Positions 1-12,262 of a DNA stretch of 64,000 bases are shown here, piece by piece. The number at the start of each line of letters is the position of its first letter. Position 1 is the stretch's first letter. The DNA comes from Odontocerum albicorne (Eukaryota; Arthropoda; Insecta; Trichoptera; Odontoceridae): the NCBI GenBank assembly GCA_949825065.1, contig OX463859.1, forward strand, positions 5,928,217 to 5,992,216. The letters are read 5' to 3'. Under the pieces are notes generated by a model. It searched no databases and was not told where the DNA came from. It saw only the letters and a program-made list of their open reading frames with translations. A program made the position numbers and the translations under genes.

Positions 1-19
1 TTCCTCCAAAACAGGTAAA

Positions 20-110
20 ATGTGATCACCTCCATAGCCTAGTTGGTAGAAAGCTTGTCTCTTGCACTAAAAAACAGTCCCAAGAGGCCTTTTAACTTTC
101 ATGTTGATAG
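20..110 (+). mobile_element. SINE family A head
   Basis: CACCTCCATAGCCTAGTTGG followed by TAGAAAGCTTGTCTC matches the heads at 14.4 and 46.7 kb. The body is not clear. Confidence 0.5.
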
Positions 111-1157
111 GAAATAAATCATACAGGTCAAGAACAGACCTGACAGACTAAAGTATACAATCATTTCTACACATTTTGAAAAAGTATTTTTTTAAGTTTA
201 ACACAGTAAATGTATAATAGTAAATAAAAATAAACTGTCAAAGATAACATTTCTAGTTGATTTCATTTTCTTTCACTTTTTAACGTCTCGTAGTAGTAGT
301 AAGATATTAATGAAATTTTTATAACATAGTTTGTTCAGTTGGTAAAACATGTAACTAGCCGATAAATGATTTGTGTGGTATCATCAATAGATGTCATTGG
401 TAGTCCAAATCCTGACATAATCTGGGAATATTCGAAAAATAATCACTGCGCCCCAACCGCGGGGCCATACGCCATATGACTCAGTATTTCATGGCCCCAC
501 GGTTGGGGCGGTACTCACGGAGAGGTTAAAAAATACTGTCAGAGATCTAGATACCGTCGGAGAGGTTAAAAAAATACCGTCAGAGAAAAAGCTACATATT
601 TTGTTAAAAAGTGGTAACTAAATTAAGCTGCTAATAAACAACCATTGAATCACACAACACCAATTGTACAATAATTTACAGAACAACATAAAAAGACACC
701 GAGTTTATAAAAAAGGCACTTAAATATAAAGCATGACCTATCAATGCCAGTTGTTGAATTAAAAACATCCCCAAATTGAAAGCTCTAGTAGTATTCAAAT
801 ATTTTTTATCCAACAAGAATTCTTATATAAAAAAAAACTATAATATGATATGTCCACATTGAATTTCCACGAGTCAAAATACAGACATCACCCTTTTACT
901 GGTAGTTTCCCATATTGGATCTATTTCATTAATGTAACAAATATGTCACTAAGGGTGATGTCCGGATTGAAACTCTACAGCACTTTAAAGATACTCTTCA
1001 CAAAACTAATCCTTAGCAACAGATTCGGTTGAAATTGTGCTGTGTTGGTATTTTTTATTCTACTCTTTTTGTATGCAACTGGTGTTCTTTTATAAATGTT
1101 TTTTTTTTCTTTTTCTCTACATAACTTTAGTATTTTATTTACTTACAGTGATTGTCA
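111..1157. other. No gene seen
   Basis: AT-rich sequence. Apart from the hairpin at 450-509, I see only short frames in biased sequence. Confidence 0.6.
450..509. repeat. GC-rich hairpin
   Basis: The arms GCCCCAACCGCGGGGCCAT and ATGGCCCCACGGTTGGGGC pair at 18 of 19 positions around a 22-nt loop, in otherwise AT-rich DNA. Three imperfect copies of a GGAGAGGTTAAAAAAATACC-like unit follow (510-590). Confidence 0.85.
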
Positions 1158-1161
1158 TTAA

Positions 1162-1776
1162 CCTGTTCACCGCGTTAAAAATCAAATTCCACGAATCCTG
1201 TGCGCGGCACAATTTCAGCGTTTTTTAATTTCTAAGTTTAAACACATATTTTGTTTAGAACCACTGATATTTGATTACAACACCAAGTAAACATGACACT
1301 TAAGTAATTTTCTGATAATAAATAATAGTCATTACTCTTAAGAAGACTCATTAAATAAAGGAGATAAACTAAACATTACATAAAATAAACAAAGGAATGC
1401 TACGATCAAATCAATGCTTCATGACACTCACCCAATCAAATGCATATAGCACTAGTAATGTTTATTTACGTAAGAGAGACTTAGTAATGTTTATTTACGT
1501 AAGAGAGACTCATCGCAGGACTCGATCCGCGCGACAGGTCGTTAATGCTGGAAATATTGAGAAACCAAAAAAATTCGGCGCTCTGTTTATTCAACAATAT
1601 CTCATAAACTAATATATTATTTGACAAGGTTTTCAGAGATGTCGCTAGAATAAAAATTATTTTAAATTTTAGTTCAATTTTTATTCCCGTTTTGTGTCAT
1701 TTTTTTTAAGTATTTGTGATTTGAAACTTGGATTGTCGTCAAATCACAGGCGTTTGTGCTTCCCGCGGGGAACACG
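1162..1776 (+). mobile_element. TTAA-flanked MITE, family 1 (615 bp)
   Basis: The element lies between TTAA at 1158 and 1777. Ends read CCTGTTCACCGCG and, reversed, CGTGTTCCCCGCG. Its first 250 bp and last 45 bp recur inverted at 8610-8892. It is probably a non-autonomous piggyBac-type element. Confidence 0.75.
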
Positions 1777-2055
1777 TTAATGTGATTTCCTATATATTTA
1801 TGTTTGTTTTCTATTATGCCTGAAAGTGCATGTGTCATAAGTGAGAAATAAATAAACAAATTGTTGAATTGTTGGCAGACCTCCGGCACACTGGTCTCAT
1901 GATATTCAGAAAGTTGCTTATAAGAATTTAAATCAGGGAGCTATGGAGGACTATAATCCTACAATACATTTGGACAGAAAACAGCTAATAAATATGACAC
2001 ATTTATTCAATTGAAATTATCATTTACGGTAAATTTCACAAAAAAGCTGTGTTAA

Positions 2056-2590
2056 CCCTTATCATGGCATTGTAACACAGGTGTTTCACTAATTTAGGAT
2101 TTTTTTTTTAAATCCAGAAACTCGAACGTAATTTCAAATATGGCAACACATTCAAATACTATACATGCACTATTGTGTGCAGTGGTATCATCTGGTGATA
2201 AATATTGACAATACTACAAGCTTTCAAACGACATCGGGCAACATGTCTGGACAGGGTGGACGCGTTTTGAAAATTGGGGTAAATAATCTTTAAATATCTT
2301 ATTAACCACAACATGTAGAGAAAAATTATTCAAACCATTTTAGTTGTTGATAATTCAGCTATGTAAATATTGTTCTTGTTTTAGATTATAGAATCATTTT
2401 ATAGCGCTTTTTGTGGTTTATAAAAAATGATATTTTGGCAATGTAACGTGGGTGTTACATATAAAAAAAACCTACAAGGAAATGTTGTGATTTTTTTTCC
2501 TCAATTTTACTTCATAACTTACCATATAACAAGGAATCACCAAAGAAAAACGTTAATATTTAGATAAATTGAACTTTGCCAAGATAAAGG
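2056..2590. mobile_element. TTAA-flanked MITE, family 2 (535 bp)
   Basis: The element is bounded by TTAA at 2052 and 2591. The ends CCCTTATCATGG and, reversed, CCTTTATCTTGG pair at most positions. The interior is AT-rich with no frame. Confidence 0.6.
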
Positions 2591-2594
2591 TTAA

Positions 2595-3462
2595 AGAAAA
2601 TTATAATCACTAACTCTTTTCACTTATATTGAGTGTCTTAATTAGGTATATATTGAGTGTCTTAATTAGAATATGTTTTGATAATACAAAAAATTTATTT
2701 ATTGTATATTTATCATTGTGTAAGCTAAGATTGTTTTTCTTTAATCCTAAACTAAATTGGAGTGAATTAAATATTATTGCAAATATTTTATAACATTTTA
2801 CGCATATATCATACACATACGTATTACTATGAAAACTGAAAATCAAAAGAAAAATTAATCACAGAATTTTTTTTATAAATTCAGCTATAATTTTGTACTC
2901 GTACGAATTGATCAACCTTAGTATACTCTGTTTCATTTGCAATAGCGAATAATTTTAACCAACCCACATTCAATCATCAATCTTATAATATTTACAACAG
3001 TAAGGTTGTCAACTACCGCTACAAAATTTCATAAAAAAAAAACCATATTTAAGATTAAAAATGTGAGTATGCCTTAATTAAATATTACAAAAAACAGACA
3101 TTTACATAAATGTCCCTAATATACTCAGTACTTTATACTCGCACTAATTTTTATTCTTTTATTATTTTTTACATATTTTTTTTTACAACAGAGAATATAT
3201 TTCAACAAATGCCCCGCCTGGACAAGACATTTAAATCTACTTTCTTACGCCATTTGGTGGCCAATGATGATTCCATGGACACCAATGTTTGAATATAACA
3301 TCTATCAAATAGTGTTAACTTTAAAGACTCCTCTTGAATGCCCCTATGCCATCAGCCCACCTACTCTCTTGAGATATAATCTATACTGTAGGGACAGACA
3401 CTCCACAATACTGATTGAGGTAATCCAATATATTCGCTCTATCCTATTTATTATTTTTTTTT
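2595..3462. other. No gene seen
   Basis: AT-rich, with a short duplication TATATTGAGTGTCTTAATTA at 2625-2668. Nothing else was recognised. Confidence 0.6.
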
Positions 3463-3645
3463 TTTCACCTGGCAAGTTTATTGCCATGTGGCAATCTCTT
3501 CCAACCAACAGAAAGATGTTTTAATGGGCCCTAAGTGAAAACCAAACTGGAATTCCGTTTTTTTTTAAATCTGATTCCAGCGGGGATCGAACCTGCAACC
3601 TCCGGATCGGCAGACAAGCGTCTTACCACCAGGCCACGGAGGTCG
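3463..3645 (-). mobile_element. tRNA-derived SINE, family A (full copy)
   Basis: On the minus strand the head reads GACCTCCGTGGCCTGGTGGT (box A) and GGTTCGATCC (box B). A body with a T/A-run and GGAAGAGATTGCCACATGGC follows. The head lacks a foldable acceptor stem, so it is not a tRNA gene. Confidence 0.82.
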
Positions 3646-4185
3646 TCGTAGGTATCCTACATAAACAAGATAGTTCAATTCAGTTTAGTTAAATTTCACC
3701 ACAACCTACACCATTACGGGAATTATGGGAGCCTATCTACACTCCAGACGAAGATATTCTATACTTTAGGACCCGCCATTCTATAAAACTAATCAAGGTA
3801 ACCTGGTATGTTCATATACCTCAACTAGACGGTTTAATTCAATTTCTCGACCGCCTATGCTGTTATAGGAGACAAATTCAGTATAATCAACACTAGAAGA
3901 TCGAAATCTTTTTTATGAACGCGACATTACTACTAATGAAAAAGGAATTGCACAAAGGCAACTCCCCCAGTGTAGATTCATCTGAATGTGAAAAGAATGA
4001 CAGCCTTAAGGTAGCATTACGGGAGAAGTAAAATGTCTCGTACCATAAGTAAATATACTTATAAAGTGGTTTAAGGCTGGAGTTCAAACAATCCAACAAG
4101 TTGCTAGTACGTCAAATGTCACAAAATTATTATTTGACACCACTAGATTATAGTAGTCAATCGGTACGGAGATATACCAATGTGA
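3646..4185. other. Repeat-like sequence, unidentified
   Basis: 3715-3800 resembles 3340-3425 (a CCTACT.TCT..GA.AT block translated similarly), so this may be two copies of an old repeat. There is no intact frame. Confidence 0.35.
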
Positions 4186-4499
4186 CGCCGAATGGAGATC
4201 CCTTTGTTCATTCATTCAAAGGACAATTTTATATAGCATCGTTTAGAGAGTACACTCTCCTAAAGGACGTTCCTGCTCGAGACTCAGACCCACTATTATT
4301 AAATAAATCACATGTGGCAGCTATAACAGCGCCCGAGCGAAACACATATAACACATTCTTTGCATACAGTACATGTAGAAAGATATTTATGAGACCTTAA
4401 GTTAAAACCAGACTGAAAACTTGCGTTCAGCGGAAATCGAAGCCGCAACCTCCGGGTCGGAAGACAGGCATCATAACAACTAGACCACAGAGGTTGGCT
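4186..4499 (-). mobile_element. SINE family A copy joined to a 200-bp dispersed repeat
   Basis: The head is at 4430-4499 (reverse of TCTAGACCACAGAGGTTGGC and the box B region). The 4186-4385 part recurs at 25340-25510 (shared TTCAAAGGACAATTTT), again next to SINE body. Confidence 0.65.
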
Positions 4500-4664
4500 G
4501 GTCACTATCGTTGGCTGGAAATTATCGACTCAATTATCATTGCAATACTATATAATGTGCTCTACAGATCGATCCAGATAACCGCAAAAATTACAACAGG
4601 GCGAGTTTTCCGTTAAAGCCCTCATGACTAGAGGGAAATTGGGTAACCTGATAGCTTGGACAGT

Positions 4665-4883
4665 TATAGTTCAGAAAATCTAGGATAAGTCCTGTGACAG
4701 CTCACAAATTTGCCCCAATACAACCTTATAACGATTTTCAGTAATTTTAATTATTTTATCAACTTTAATATAAGCCTCAATTCTAATAAATAGGAAGTTA
4801 TTTCGGTAAATACATTACATTAGGTTGTATTGGGGCAAATTTGTGAGCTGTCACAGGACTCATCCTAGAATTTCCGAACTATA
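4665..4883. mobile_element. Fold-back MITE (219 bp) with 57-bp arms
   Basis: The arms start TATAGTTCAGAAAATCTAGG and, reversed, TATAGTTCGGAAATTCTAGG. Their inner 37 bases (from TCCTGTGACAGC to AATACAACCT) are perfectly complementary. The middle is shared with 35543-35640. Confidence 0.85.
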
Positions 4884-5531
4884 AACATTATGTGACCCGG
4901 ATGACCTCAAAGTTAGACATCCCCTAAAGGGTACATCCATAAGGTATAATTGTCATGAACTGTGGCACCAGACCATTCAGAACTTTAAACACCATTAAGA
5001 CACCTTTAAATCTATCTTGAACGGTTCAACCAATGTAGCTTTTGCAACAGAAGAGCCATTTAGTCAAATTCACCTGCATCAAAAATCAAGCACGACAAAA
5101 TAAAATATTTTTACAAATAATATCTGACTGTTGTTCTGTCCGGTAAAATTCAGTTGCCACTGCCGAAATACAGTTTAAAGCCACTATCGTATCAAGGCGA
5201 GTTACCTGGTGTAATATTTTCTCTTGTTATGTAAAATATTAAATAGTTACAATGTTAAAAAAAACAAAAAATTGTCATTTTGAAATTTTAAAGATATACG
5301 TGTCAATGCTTTTCAAACCCTGGTATATCCACGCAAGTTCAAACCGAGCAAAACGGTATTTTGTCCCTGATCACTGAAAACTATATATATAAAAATGTCA
5401 TTTTGAGAATTGCTTTATAGATGACATTGTGTTTTCAAAAGAAATTCAAGCCAGTAGAAAAAAAAGCAATACATTTTTTGTAAATATATGAAATTAAAAC
5501 TAAAATTATTAAAAATCTTTTGAATACATTA

Positions 5532-5932
5532 CAGTGGAACCTCGGTTCTCAAACATATCGCATCTTGAATAATTCGGTTCTTGAACATATTGTTTCAATT
5601 CGGTTCTCAAACATACATTTACAACCACAATGCCGTGTCTTACTTCAGAAAAAAATGTTAATGCAGGCAAAAACAAACCTCAGGTTTTTAGCGAGATAGA
5701 AAACTCCTCTCCCCCTGCATCTCCACTTGCCTCGCCACTTTCCACTTATGTCATCAGCTCTCGTCAGTACAGGTAAAGTGCAGTTAAATTTAAATTAATT
5801 ATTTAATCTATTTGTGTTGCCACACTGTGTATTTTTGGAGGGTCTGGAATGGATTAATCCAATCAACATTGCTTATTACGGGAAAAAAAAGCCTTCTGAA
5901 ACGGATTAAGTTCGAAAACTAAGGTTGCACTG
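5532..5932. mobile_element. pogo/Tigger-like MITE 1 (401 bp)
   Basis: Ends read CAGTGGAACCTCGGTTCTCA and, reversed, CAGTGCAACCTTAGTTTTCG, with TA on both sides. Internal copies of the 'gttctcaaacata' motif follow the left end. No transposase is visible. Confidence 0.8.
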
Positions 5933-6169
5933 TACTTAATTTTTTTTACAAAAAATTTACATTGATTTCATAAAAATTACTATACATATACACAAAATGT
6001 GTATAAATTGCATTACTACAAGTTTAAGTATTAAATGTGTATTTGATTACATATTATAAAGCAGTATATGATATAAAAACCAGTTTTGTTAAATAAATAG
6101 CGCACTTTAACTCAAGAGAAGCTGTAAAGTAACGCTGCTATTACGTTTTACTTATTTGCTCGAGAGTAG

Positions 6170-6265
6170 CATGCTACACAGGTAGAGCCGCGTTTGCTAA
6201 CAGGTGAACCTAGGCATTTGACGAGGGGCTCCAAGCCAAAGGGGACACCTAAAGATTCACAAATA
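6170..6265 (+). repeat. Dispersed repeat shared with 61120-61205
   Basis: GCTAACAGGTGAACCTAGGC and CCAAGCCAAAGGGGACACCT recur inverted at 61120-61205. The family is unidentified. Confidence 0.5.
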
Positions 6266-6379
6266 AGTTATAAAAATATGTAGAAGAAAGATTTAGATGA
6301 ATGCTTTATGGAAGAATGTGTTCACTTTACAAGTAATAATTAACAAAAAGTTAGTTAACTTTTTACCCAAATATTTATA

Positions 6380-7323
6380 CGAGGCATATCCAGAAAGTAA
6401 GTGTACTGAATTTTTGTAGGTTACAATTTTTTTTATTTAAACAAAAAAATTACGTGGTTACCGTAGTACATATGTAAGCTATTTTTCAACATAGTCGCCA
6501 TTCCTCTCAATGCAGGTGGTGAAGCGGGGTATCAACTTTTTGATGCCTTCCTCGAAGTAGTTTCTCGCCAACCCCACTTCTCCACCTCCTCCTTTAGCTC
6601 CTCGTCGGTTGAAAACCTTTTTCCACCCATGTACAGCTTCAGGGAGGTAAAGAGATAGTAATCTGAAGGTGCTAGGTCAGGGGAATGCGCGGGATGGTTC
6701 AGGACATCCCATTTAAACGAGGCGAGCAGTTACTTCGTGGCGTTGGCCGTGTGTGGTCTGGCATTGTCATGCAGCAGGCAGACTCCCTTTGTCAGCATGC
6801 CTCTCCTCTTGTTCTGAATCGCCCTCCGCAATTTTTTTAGGGTCTCACAGTATCTTGCAGAGTTCATGGTCTCCCCTTGAGGCATATATTCAATTAAAAT
6901 TATGCCTTGAGTCCCAAAACACGGATGCCACGATTTTCTTGGCTGAAATTGTGGTTTTGAACTTTTTGGTGGAGGGTGAAGAGGTGTGACGCCACTGTTG
7001 AGACTGCCTTTTGGTTTCAGGCGTGTAGTGTGCAACCTAAGTTTCATCTCCAGTAACGATGGAGCGGAGAAATTCATCTCCATGGAGTTTGCAGCGCCTC
7101 AAAAACTCTTACTTTTTTACAAAATTTCGCACTTGGCGGGAGATTGGGTTGACATTTTTCACGAAACGTGTTGTCACGTCGACACTTCTCAACGTACTGA
7201 CCTCGAACTGGTCTCGTTGCGGAGGGGAAGGGTCAGGCTACACGGAAGTGTAGCCAACATGTCGAAAATAAAATCCATCCGGTCGTGAGAGCCTCAGTAC
7301 ACTTACTTTCTGGATACGCCTCG
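6380..7323 (-). mobile_element. Defective mariner element A (944 bp), TA target duplication
   Basis: Thirty-base terminal inverted repeats (CGAGGCATATCCAGAAAGTA / CGAGGCGTATCCAGAAAGTA, continuing to GTACTGA) differ at one base and are flanked by TA. Minus-strand transposase pieces include LLHDNARPHTA, SPDLAPSDYYLF and an end like FEEGIKKLIPRFTTCIERNG. The N-terminal helix-turn-helix region is missing, and several frame changes and stops occur, so it is non-autonomous. Confidence 0.9.
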
Positions 7324-7325
7324 TA

Positions 7326-8605
7326 TTACGAGTATTTTATTTATGCATACTGTTAACAAAATGTTCCACGGAACGAAGTTTTTCATAATTGAAATAATTA
7401 AAAACCTATTTAAGATCCACTCTAAAATAATACAGAATAAAACACATTCACCATATTCTCAAAAGAATAACAGTGAATATGAACTTCAATGACATGGTAG
7501 ATACATTTGTGGAGAGAAAAGCAAGGCGATGTAAACTGTAGTAGTTTGTTGTGTAGCGCGAAATAGATCATCATTTAAGATCATCATTAGAAACAGAAAA
7601 AGTGTAGACATTCTTTCAATTACATATTTGAAGAAGGAGAGCGCAAGTTGCAAACTGCCCAGAGGAACTGTCTATACAAAAGCGGCACTGGCTACTCGAG
7701 AAAAAAGTAGAAAATAACTGTAATAATACTACTTGTCCAAAGAAGCTTTGACATTTATAAAAACCAAAAATGTTTATTTTTTGGTATAAGAAAACAAAGA
7801 GGAAACTATAATATTATCAAGCACACTTATGTTCATTAAATACAACAATTTTATTTTTATTTTACTAAGGTGACTACACCCACGATTTTTAGATTCAAAC
7901 TCTCATTTACGAGGATTTTCTGATATGTAAGGGATGTGTAAGAAAGACTTCATGTTTAAGGCAATCACTACTCTAAAAGAAAAACTTACTTTAACAACCA
8001 CAACAAAAACGTTTCATTCATTCGTTCGTACGGTAGACCTTAAAATATCCGAACTGGGATCGCAAATATATCGAAAAGCACGGCGGAGAGACAATATTTC
8101 GGCATTATTAATCCAGCTTTAAAGTTCGGCATTATTAATCGAGCTTTAAAGTTTAGAGCTGGGTAGGGATGAAAATTGCACTTCGTCTTTGCAAGTGTTG
8201 GCAATACTAGCGAATTATACTGGACTCTTCAACATATCCGAATAAGTGATACAGAAATGTTGTCGACAATATTATCTCCGACCTTTAAATCGAACCTTAG
8301 AGTTATTAACCACTGGAATACACAAGTAACTAACAATTGACAATCGTACATGTTAGAAATAATACTGCACATAGACAGGCAACAATACTCGTACACTTTT
8401 AATGTACGCAAGTATTGTTACAAAATGGATAATTTAATCCAAATGGAATATTTTTTAATAAATATCCATGCAACGCCTACATAGGATGACAAGTGTCTTA
8501 CCTACTAAACCGCAGTCACACAAAAAAAGTATAGCAAAAAACTGTTTGACGAATTACATTTTTTTCGTTTATGTAAACCTGGAATTGAATTATAAAAAAA
8601 CAGTT
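7326..8605. other. No gene seen
   Basis: AT-rich. It contains a 27-bp direct duplication (TTCGGCATTATTAATC.AGCT) at 8098-8153. The frames are short. Confidence 0.55.
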
Positions 8606-8609
8606 TTAA

Positions 8610-8892
8610 CGTGTTCCTCGCGGGAAGCACAAACGCCTGTGATCTGATCTGTAGCATTCCTTTGTGTATTTTACGTAATGTTTAGTTTATCTCCTTTATT
8701 TAATGAGTCTCCTTAAGAGTAATGACTATTATTTATTATCGGAAAATTACTTGAATGTCATGTTTACTTGGTGGTGTAATCAAATATCAGTGGTTCTAAA
8801 GAAAATACGCGTTTAAACTTAGAAATTAAATAACGCCGAAATTGTGCCGCACACAGGATTCGTGGAATTTGATTTTTAACGCGGTGTACAGG
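8610..8892 (-). mobile_element. TTAA-flanked MITE, family 1, internally deleted (283 bp)
   Basis: The element lies between TTAA at 8606 and 8893. It is the same family as the element at 1162-1776, in the opposite orientation, lacking about 330 bp of its interior. Confidence 0.8.
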
Positions 8893-8896
8893 TTAA

Positions 8897-10119
8897 ATTA
8901 CTTATAAATTCTGCTGGCATCAACACCCTTTTCGTTTTATCAGAAACTCAAGAAATATCAAAAAAACGTTATATCAGAAACACATAAAGCTTTTCCATCC
9001 AGGTTGATTCACTTAGCTACAAAACTCAGAAATGCAAGACTTTTTGCTCACGTGCTAGACTTGACATTTGTATGAGTATAGTGGCCTTTCACGTGTAGTG
9101 TACCAACACGTATGATGACAAACTGAGTAGTTCTATACGCAATGACTATATTAATGGGGTCGAAAAATCTGTCTCACGAACTTTGTCCAAATCACCAGTT
9201 TCGATATGTTAAAAGATACCATAAGAATGAATTATTGAATGGGTACTACTTGTTAACACTTGCCACCCTGTGATGGATAGCGAGTGACCAGGACTTATAT
9301 TTTATTTGATTATTCGACGTTTTAATACATAAAACAATGATTTTTTTAGCTAATTACAAAAAATAACCTAGCAAATTTTGCATTATTTTAATTTAAAACA
9401 TACATTTTTTACTGGACGCTTAGCTTCCCACACCGTGGCTGACGGATTTTTTTAGCACAGTAAGGCAAATGTTAAGTTGACTGCATGATGATAAGAGAAT
9501 GAATTTCAAAGTCAAATTAAAAGGGGAAAAAATGCTTAAGAAATATTTAACATAATTTGAAGCATTTCAGCAGAGTAATTTGATAACCTTTATGTAATAA
9601 AGGAATCTTTCCATTAAAGAGTCATTTATTATTAATATATAATACGTATAGTATAGTCACCTTTTTATTCTGTTAAATTTTAATTTTTTTAAATAAAAAA
9701 AAACATATCACGAAATTTTAGTAGGTATGAAAGTTATCAACGAAATGAAAAGTAAAAGTTTCAAACAATTTTATATTTAAATATAATAATTTTGAAAATA
9801 TATTCACATAAATAATAAATTTTCACAATTTTTAAGAGAAATAAAATATAAAAATTATTTGTTTAGCTTAGGAACACTAAAGCATCAATAATAATGTTTT
9901 TTTTTCAATTATATATTAAACAAATAAATACTACAATAGAGAAAATAATACTTAGAAATTTGAGGAAAAACAAATTGTACGAATAAATATGAGATTATAC
10001 GAAAGATCAATCAATAAAACCTTTTGATGGAATATTAACGAAAGGAAATGTAAATGGACGTACATATCTGTGATTTTTGATGAAATTCGAAAAAATGTTT
10101 CGTACTTTATGGTTTAAAT
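8897..10119. other. No gene seen
   Basis: Very AT-rich, increasing rightward. No frame over 60 codons and no recognisable repeat. Confidence 0.55.
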
Positions 10120-10866
10120 ATTCATAAAATCATGAGAATGTGTTATACCCATACAGTCAAACCTCGGGTCACGAACGCCTCTAGTCACGAACAAATCGGC
10201 TTACGAACGCAATTTCCGAACAAATTTTGACTCAACCTGCGTACAATGCCTCGGCTCACGAATTAGTTGTAACGGCGCATTACGCAATTACGCATTAGTT
10301 GTTCTCAGGTGCGCGCGTTGTGAACATTGTTTGTCGTTGCGTTCGTTGTTCTTGATACAATTTTTTTTTGCTTTTTATATATATAATATACAGTATATAT
10401 AAAATATATTTTTGCATTTAATTAATCCTCATTATGGCTCTCAAGAAAATGAATTTCGGTTTGCGAACATTTCGGCTGGCAAACTGAATCAAAGAACGAA
10501 TTAAGTTCGTAACCCGAGGTACCACTGTATTCATTTGAGGTTAACATAAAATAATGAGAATGTTTTACACCAATATTCATTTGAGGTTAACATAAAATCA
10601 TGAGAATGTGTTATACTAATATTCATTTGAGGTTAACATAAAATCATGAGAATGTGTTATACTAATATTCATTTGAGGTTAACATAAAATCATGAGAATG
10701 TGTTATACCAATATTCATTTGAGGTTAACATAAAATCATGAGAATGTGTTATACCAATATTCAATTGAGGTTAACATAAAATCATGAGAATGTGTTATAC
10801 CAATATTCATTTGAGGTTAACATAAAATCATGAGAATGCGTTATACCAATATTCATTTGAGGTTAA
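10120..10866 (+). repeat. 46-bp tandem array, interrupted by a pogo MITE
   Basis: There are seven full units (10529-10850, ATTCATTTGAGGTTAACATA start) plus a partial unit at each edge. The left partial unit (10120-10152) is separated from the rest by the MITE at 10154-10527. Confidence 0.93.
10154..10527. mobile_element. pogo/Tigger-like MITE 2 (374 bp) inserted in a tandem array
   Basis: Ends read CAGTCAAACCTCGGGTCACG and, reversed, CAGTGGTACCTCGGGTTACG, with TA flanks. The flanking DNA is the 46-bp satellite unit on both sides, so the element landed inside the array. Confidence 0.85.
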
Positions 10867-12260
10867 CTTTTTTTTTATGTAATTTATTTAATTTAACCCT
10901 TTTAACTCCAACATCTTTAAAAGGTATGTTTATATTAAAAGACCCGTACATTGTGTGGTGAAAAAATATCGTACATTTAAATGTTTCAAAAAATAATGAG
11001 TTTATAATCTTACACTAATAAAAAAAAATCACAGGTGACAGATATACAATAATGGTCTTTTTCAGTAACATTCCACTAATACACTGATTATATTATATGA
11101 AATAAAAAATAAATAAAAAGCTAAGTAAAAACTGTATTTGAAATAAAATTGAAACTGTCTTAAGAAAAAAGTACATAATACACTTCAAATGTGTAGTTCA
11201 GGATCAAAAAGGTTTGTTTACCTGGTTTTTTTTTTAGTTGCAATAAACATAAAAAATAAAGAAGGTCACATAAAAACTAAAAACTGAACTTGAAGTGGAA
11301 TTAAAAGAGTTTTAAAAATAATCAAGTACATTTCAAGTGTGTTATTTAAGGACAAAAATAGCCAAGTACATTTCAAGTGTGTTGTTTAAGGACAAAAGGG
11401 AGTGTTCACATATCATTTTAGAACAAGTGTGACACGCGCCTTTTAATGTAGTCGAGTGTTCACATATGGATCATTTTAGAACAAGTGTGACACGCGCCTT
11501 TTAATGTAGTCGAGTGTTCACATATGGATCATTTTAGAACAAGTGTGACACGCGCCTCTTAATGTAGTCGAGTGTTCACATATGGATCATTTTAGAACAA
11601 GTGTGACACGCGCCTTTTAATGTAGTCGAGTGTTCACATATGGATCATTTTAGAACAAGTGTGACACGCGCCTTTTAATGTAGTCGAGTGTTCACATATG
11701 GATCATTTTAGAACAAGTGTGACACGCGCCTTTTAATGTAGTCAAGGCCCGCCGATAGATCGACGCATTGGGGGGTGTAAGGGAACGTCTCAAACTATAA
11801 ATTATGATTTTTAACTTATCAGAAATAAAGCAATAACCACAGATATACAAATGCAAATCGAGATACATATTTAATTGTTTTAAGATATTTAATATAATGG
11901 AGGATTGGTAAAAAAGTTAACCAACCGCATTAAAAGATTATTCTATGCGTCTAATATACACATTTAGGCACCTTAATACATTTTAAAGCAATGCGAAACA
12001 CATTATTCTTTATTGAATTATTGCTTTTCGAATAAGTCAAAATAACTTCAGAGACATGAGATACCATAGATAATAATAAGAAATGAGGTAATAAAAATTC
12101 AAGTTACTTATATACTATACCATAAACTTTCAAAAGCCAATTGTACAAAATCTAACACAGTTTTACATCTTTACCACATTTTTATAAGACCTCAATTTTA
12201 ATACACTGTGTTACAACTCATACTTAATACAGAATTTATATTATTTCAAGTATTAAGTGT
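10867..12260. other. No gene outside the 58-bp array
   Basis: 10867-11320 and 11744-12260 are AT-rich with no coding features. An isolated TTAACCC end-like motif lies at 10893. Confidence 0.55.
11400..11743 (+). repeat. 58-bp tandem array, six units
   Basis: Units begin GAGTGTTCACATATGGATCA and contain GTGACACGCGCC. The first unit lacks four bases (54 bp), the others are 58 bp, and they differ at only one or two positions. A 38-bp duplication (about 11325-11398, CATTTCAAGTGTGTT) precedes it. Confidence 0.95.
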
Positions 12261-12262
12261 TA

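Noticed and set aside
3575..3645. tRNA gene with box A and box B
   Set aside because: No 7-bp acceptor stem or proper anticodon arm forms, a SINE body follows, and the same head recurs many times in the window.
10529..11743. Regular repeats that might suggest a CRISPR array
   Set aside because: Units are directly adjacent with no unique spacers, and the sequence is clearly eukaryotic. They are minisatellites.
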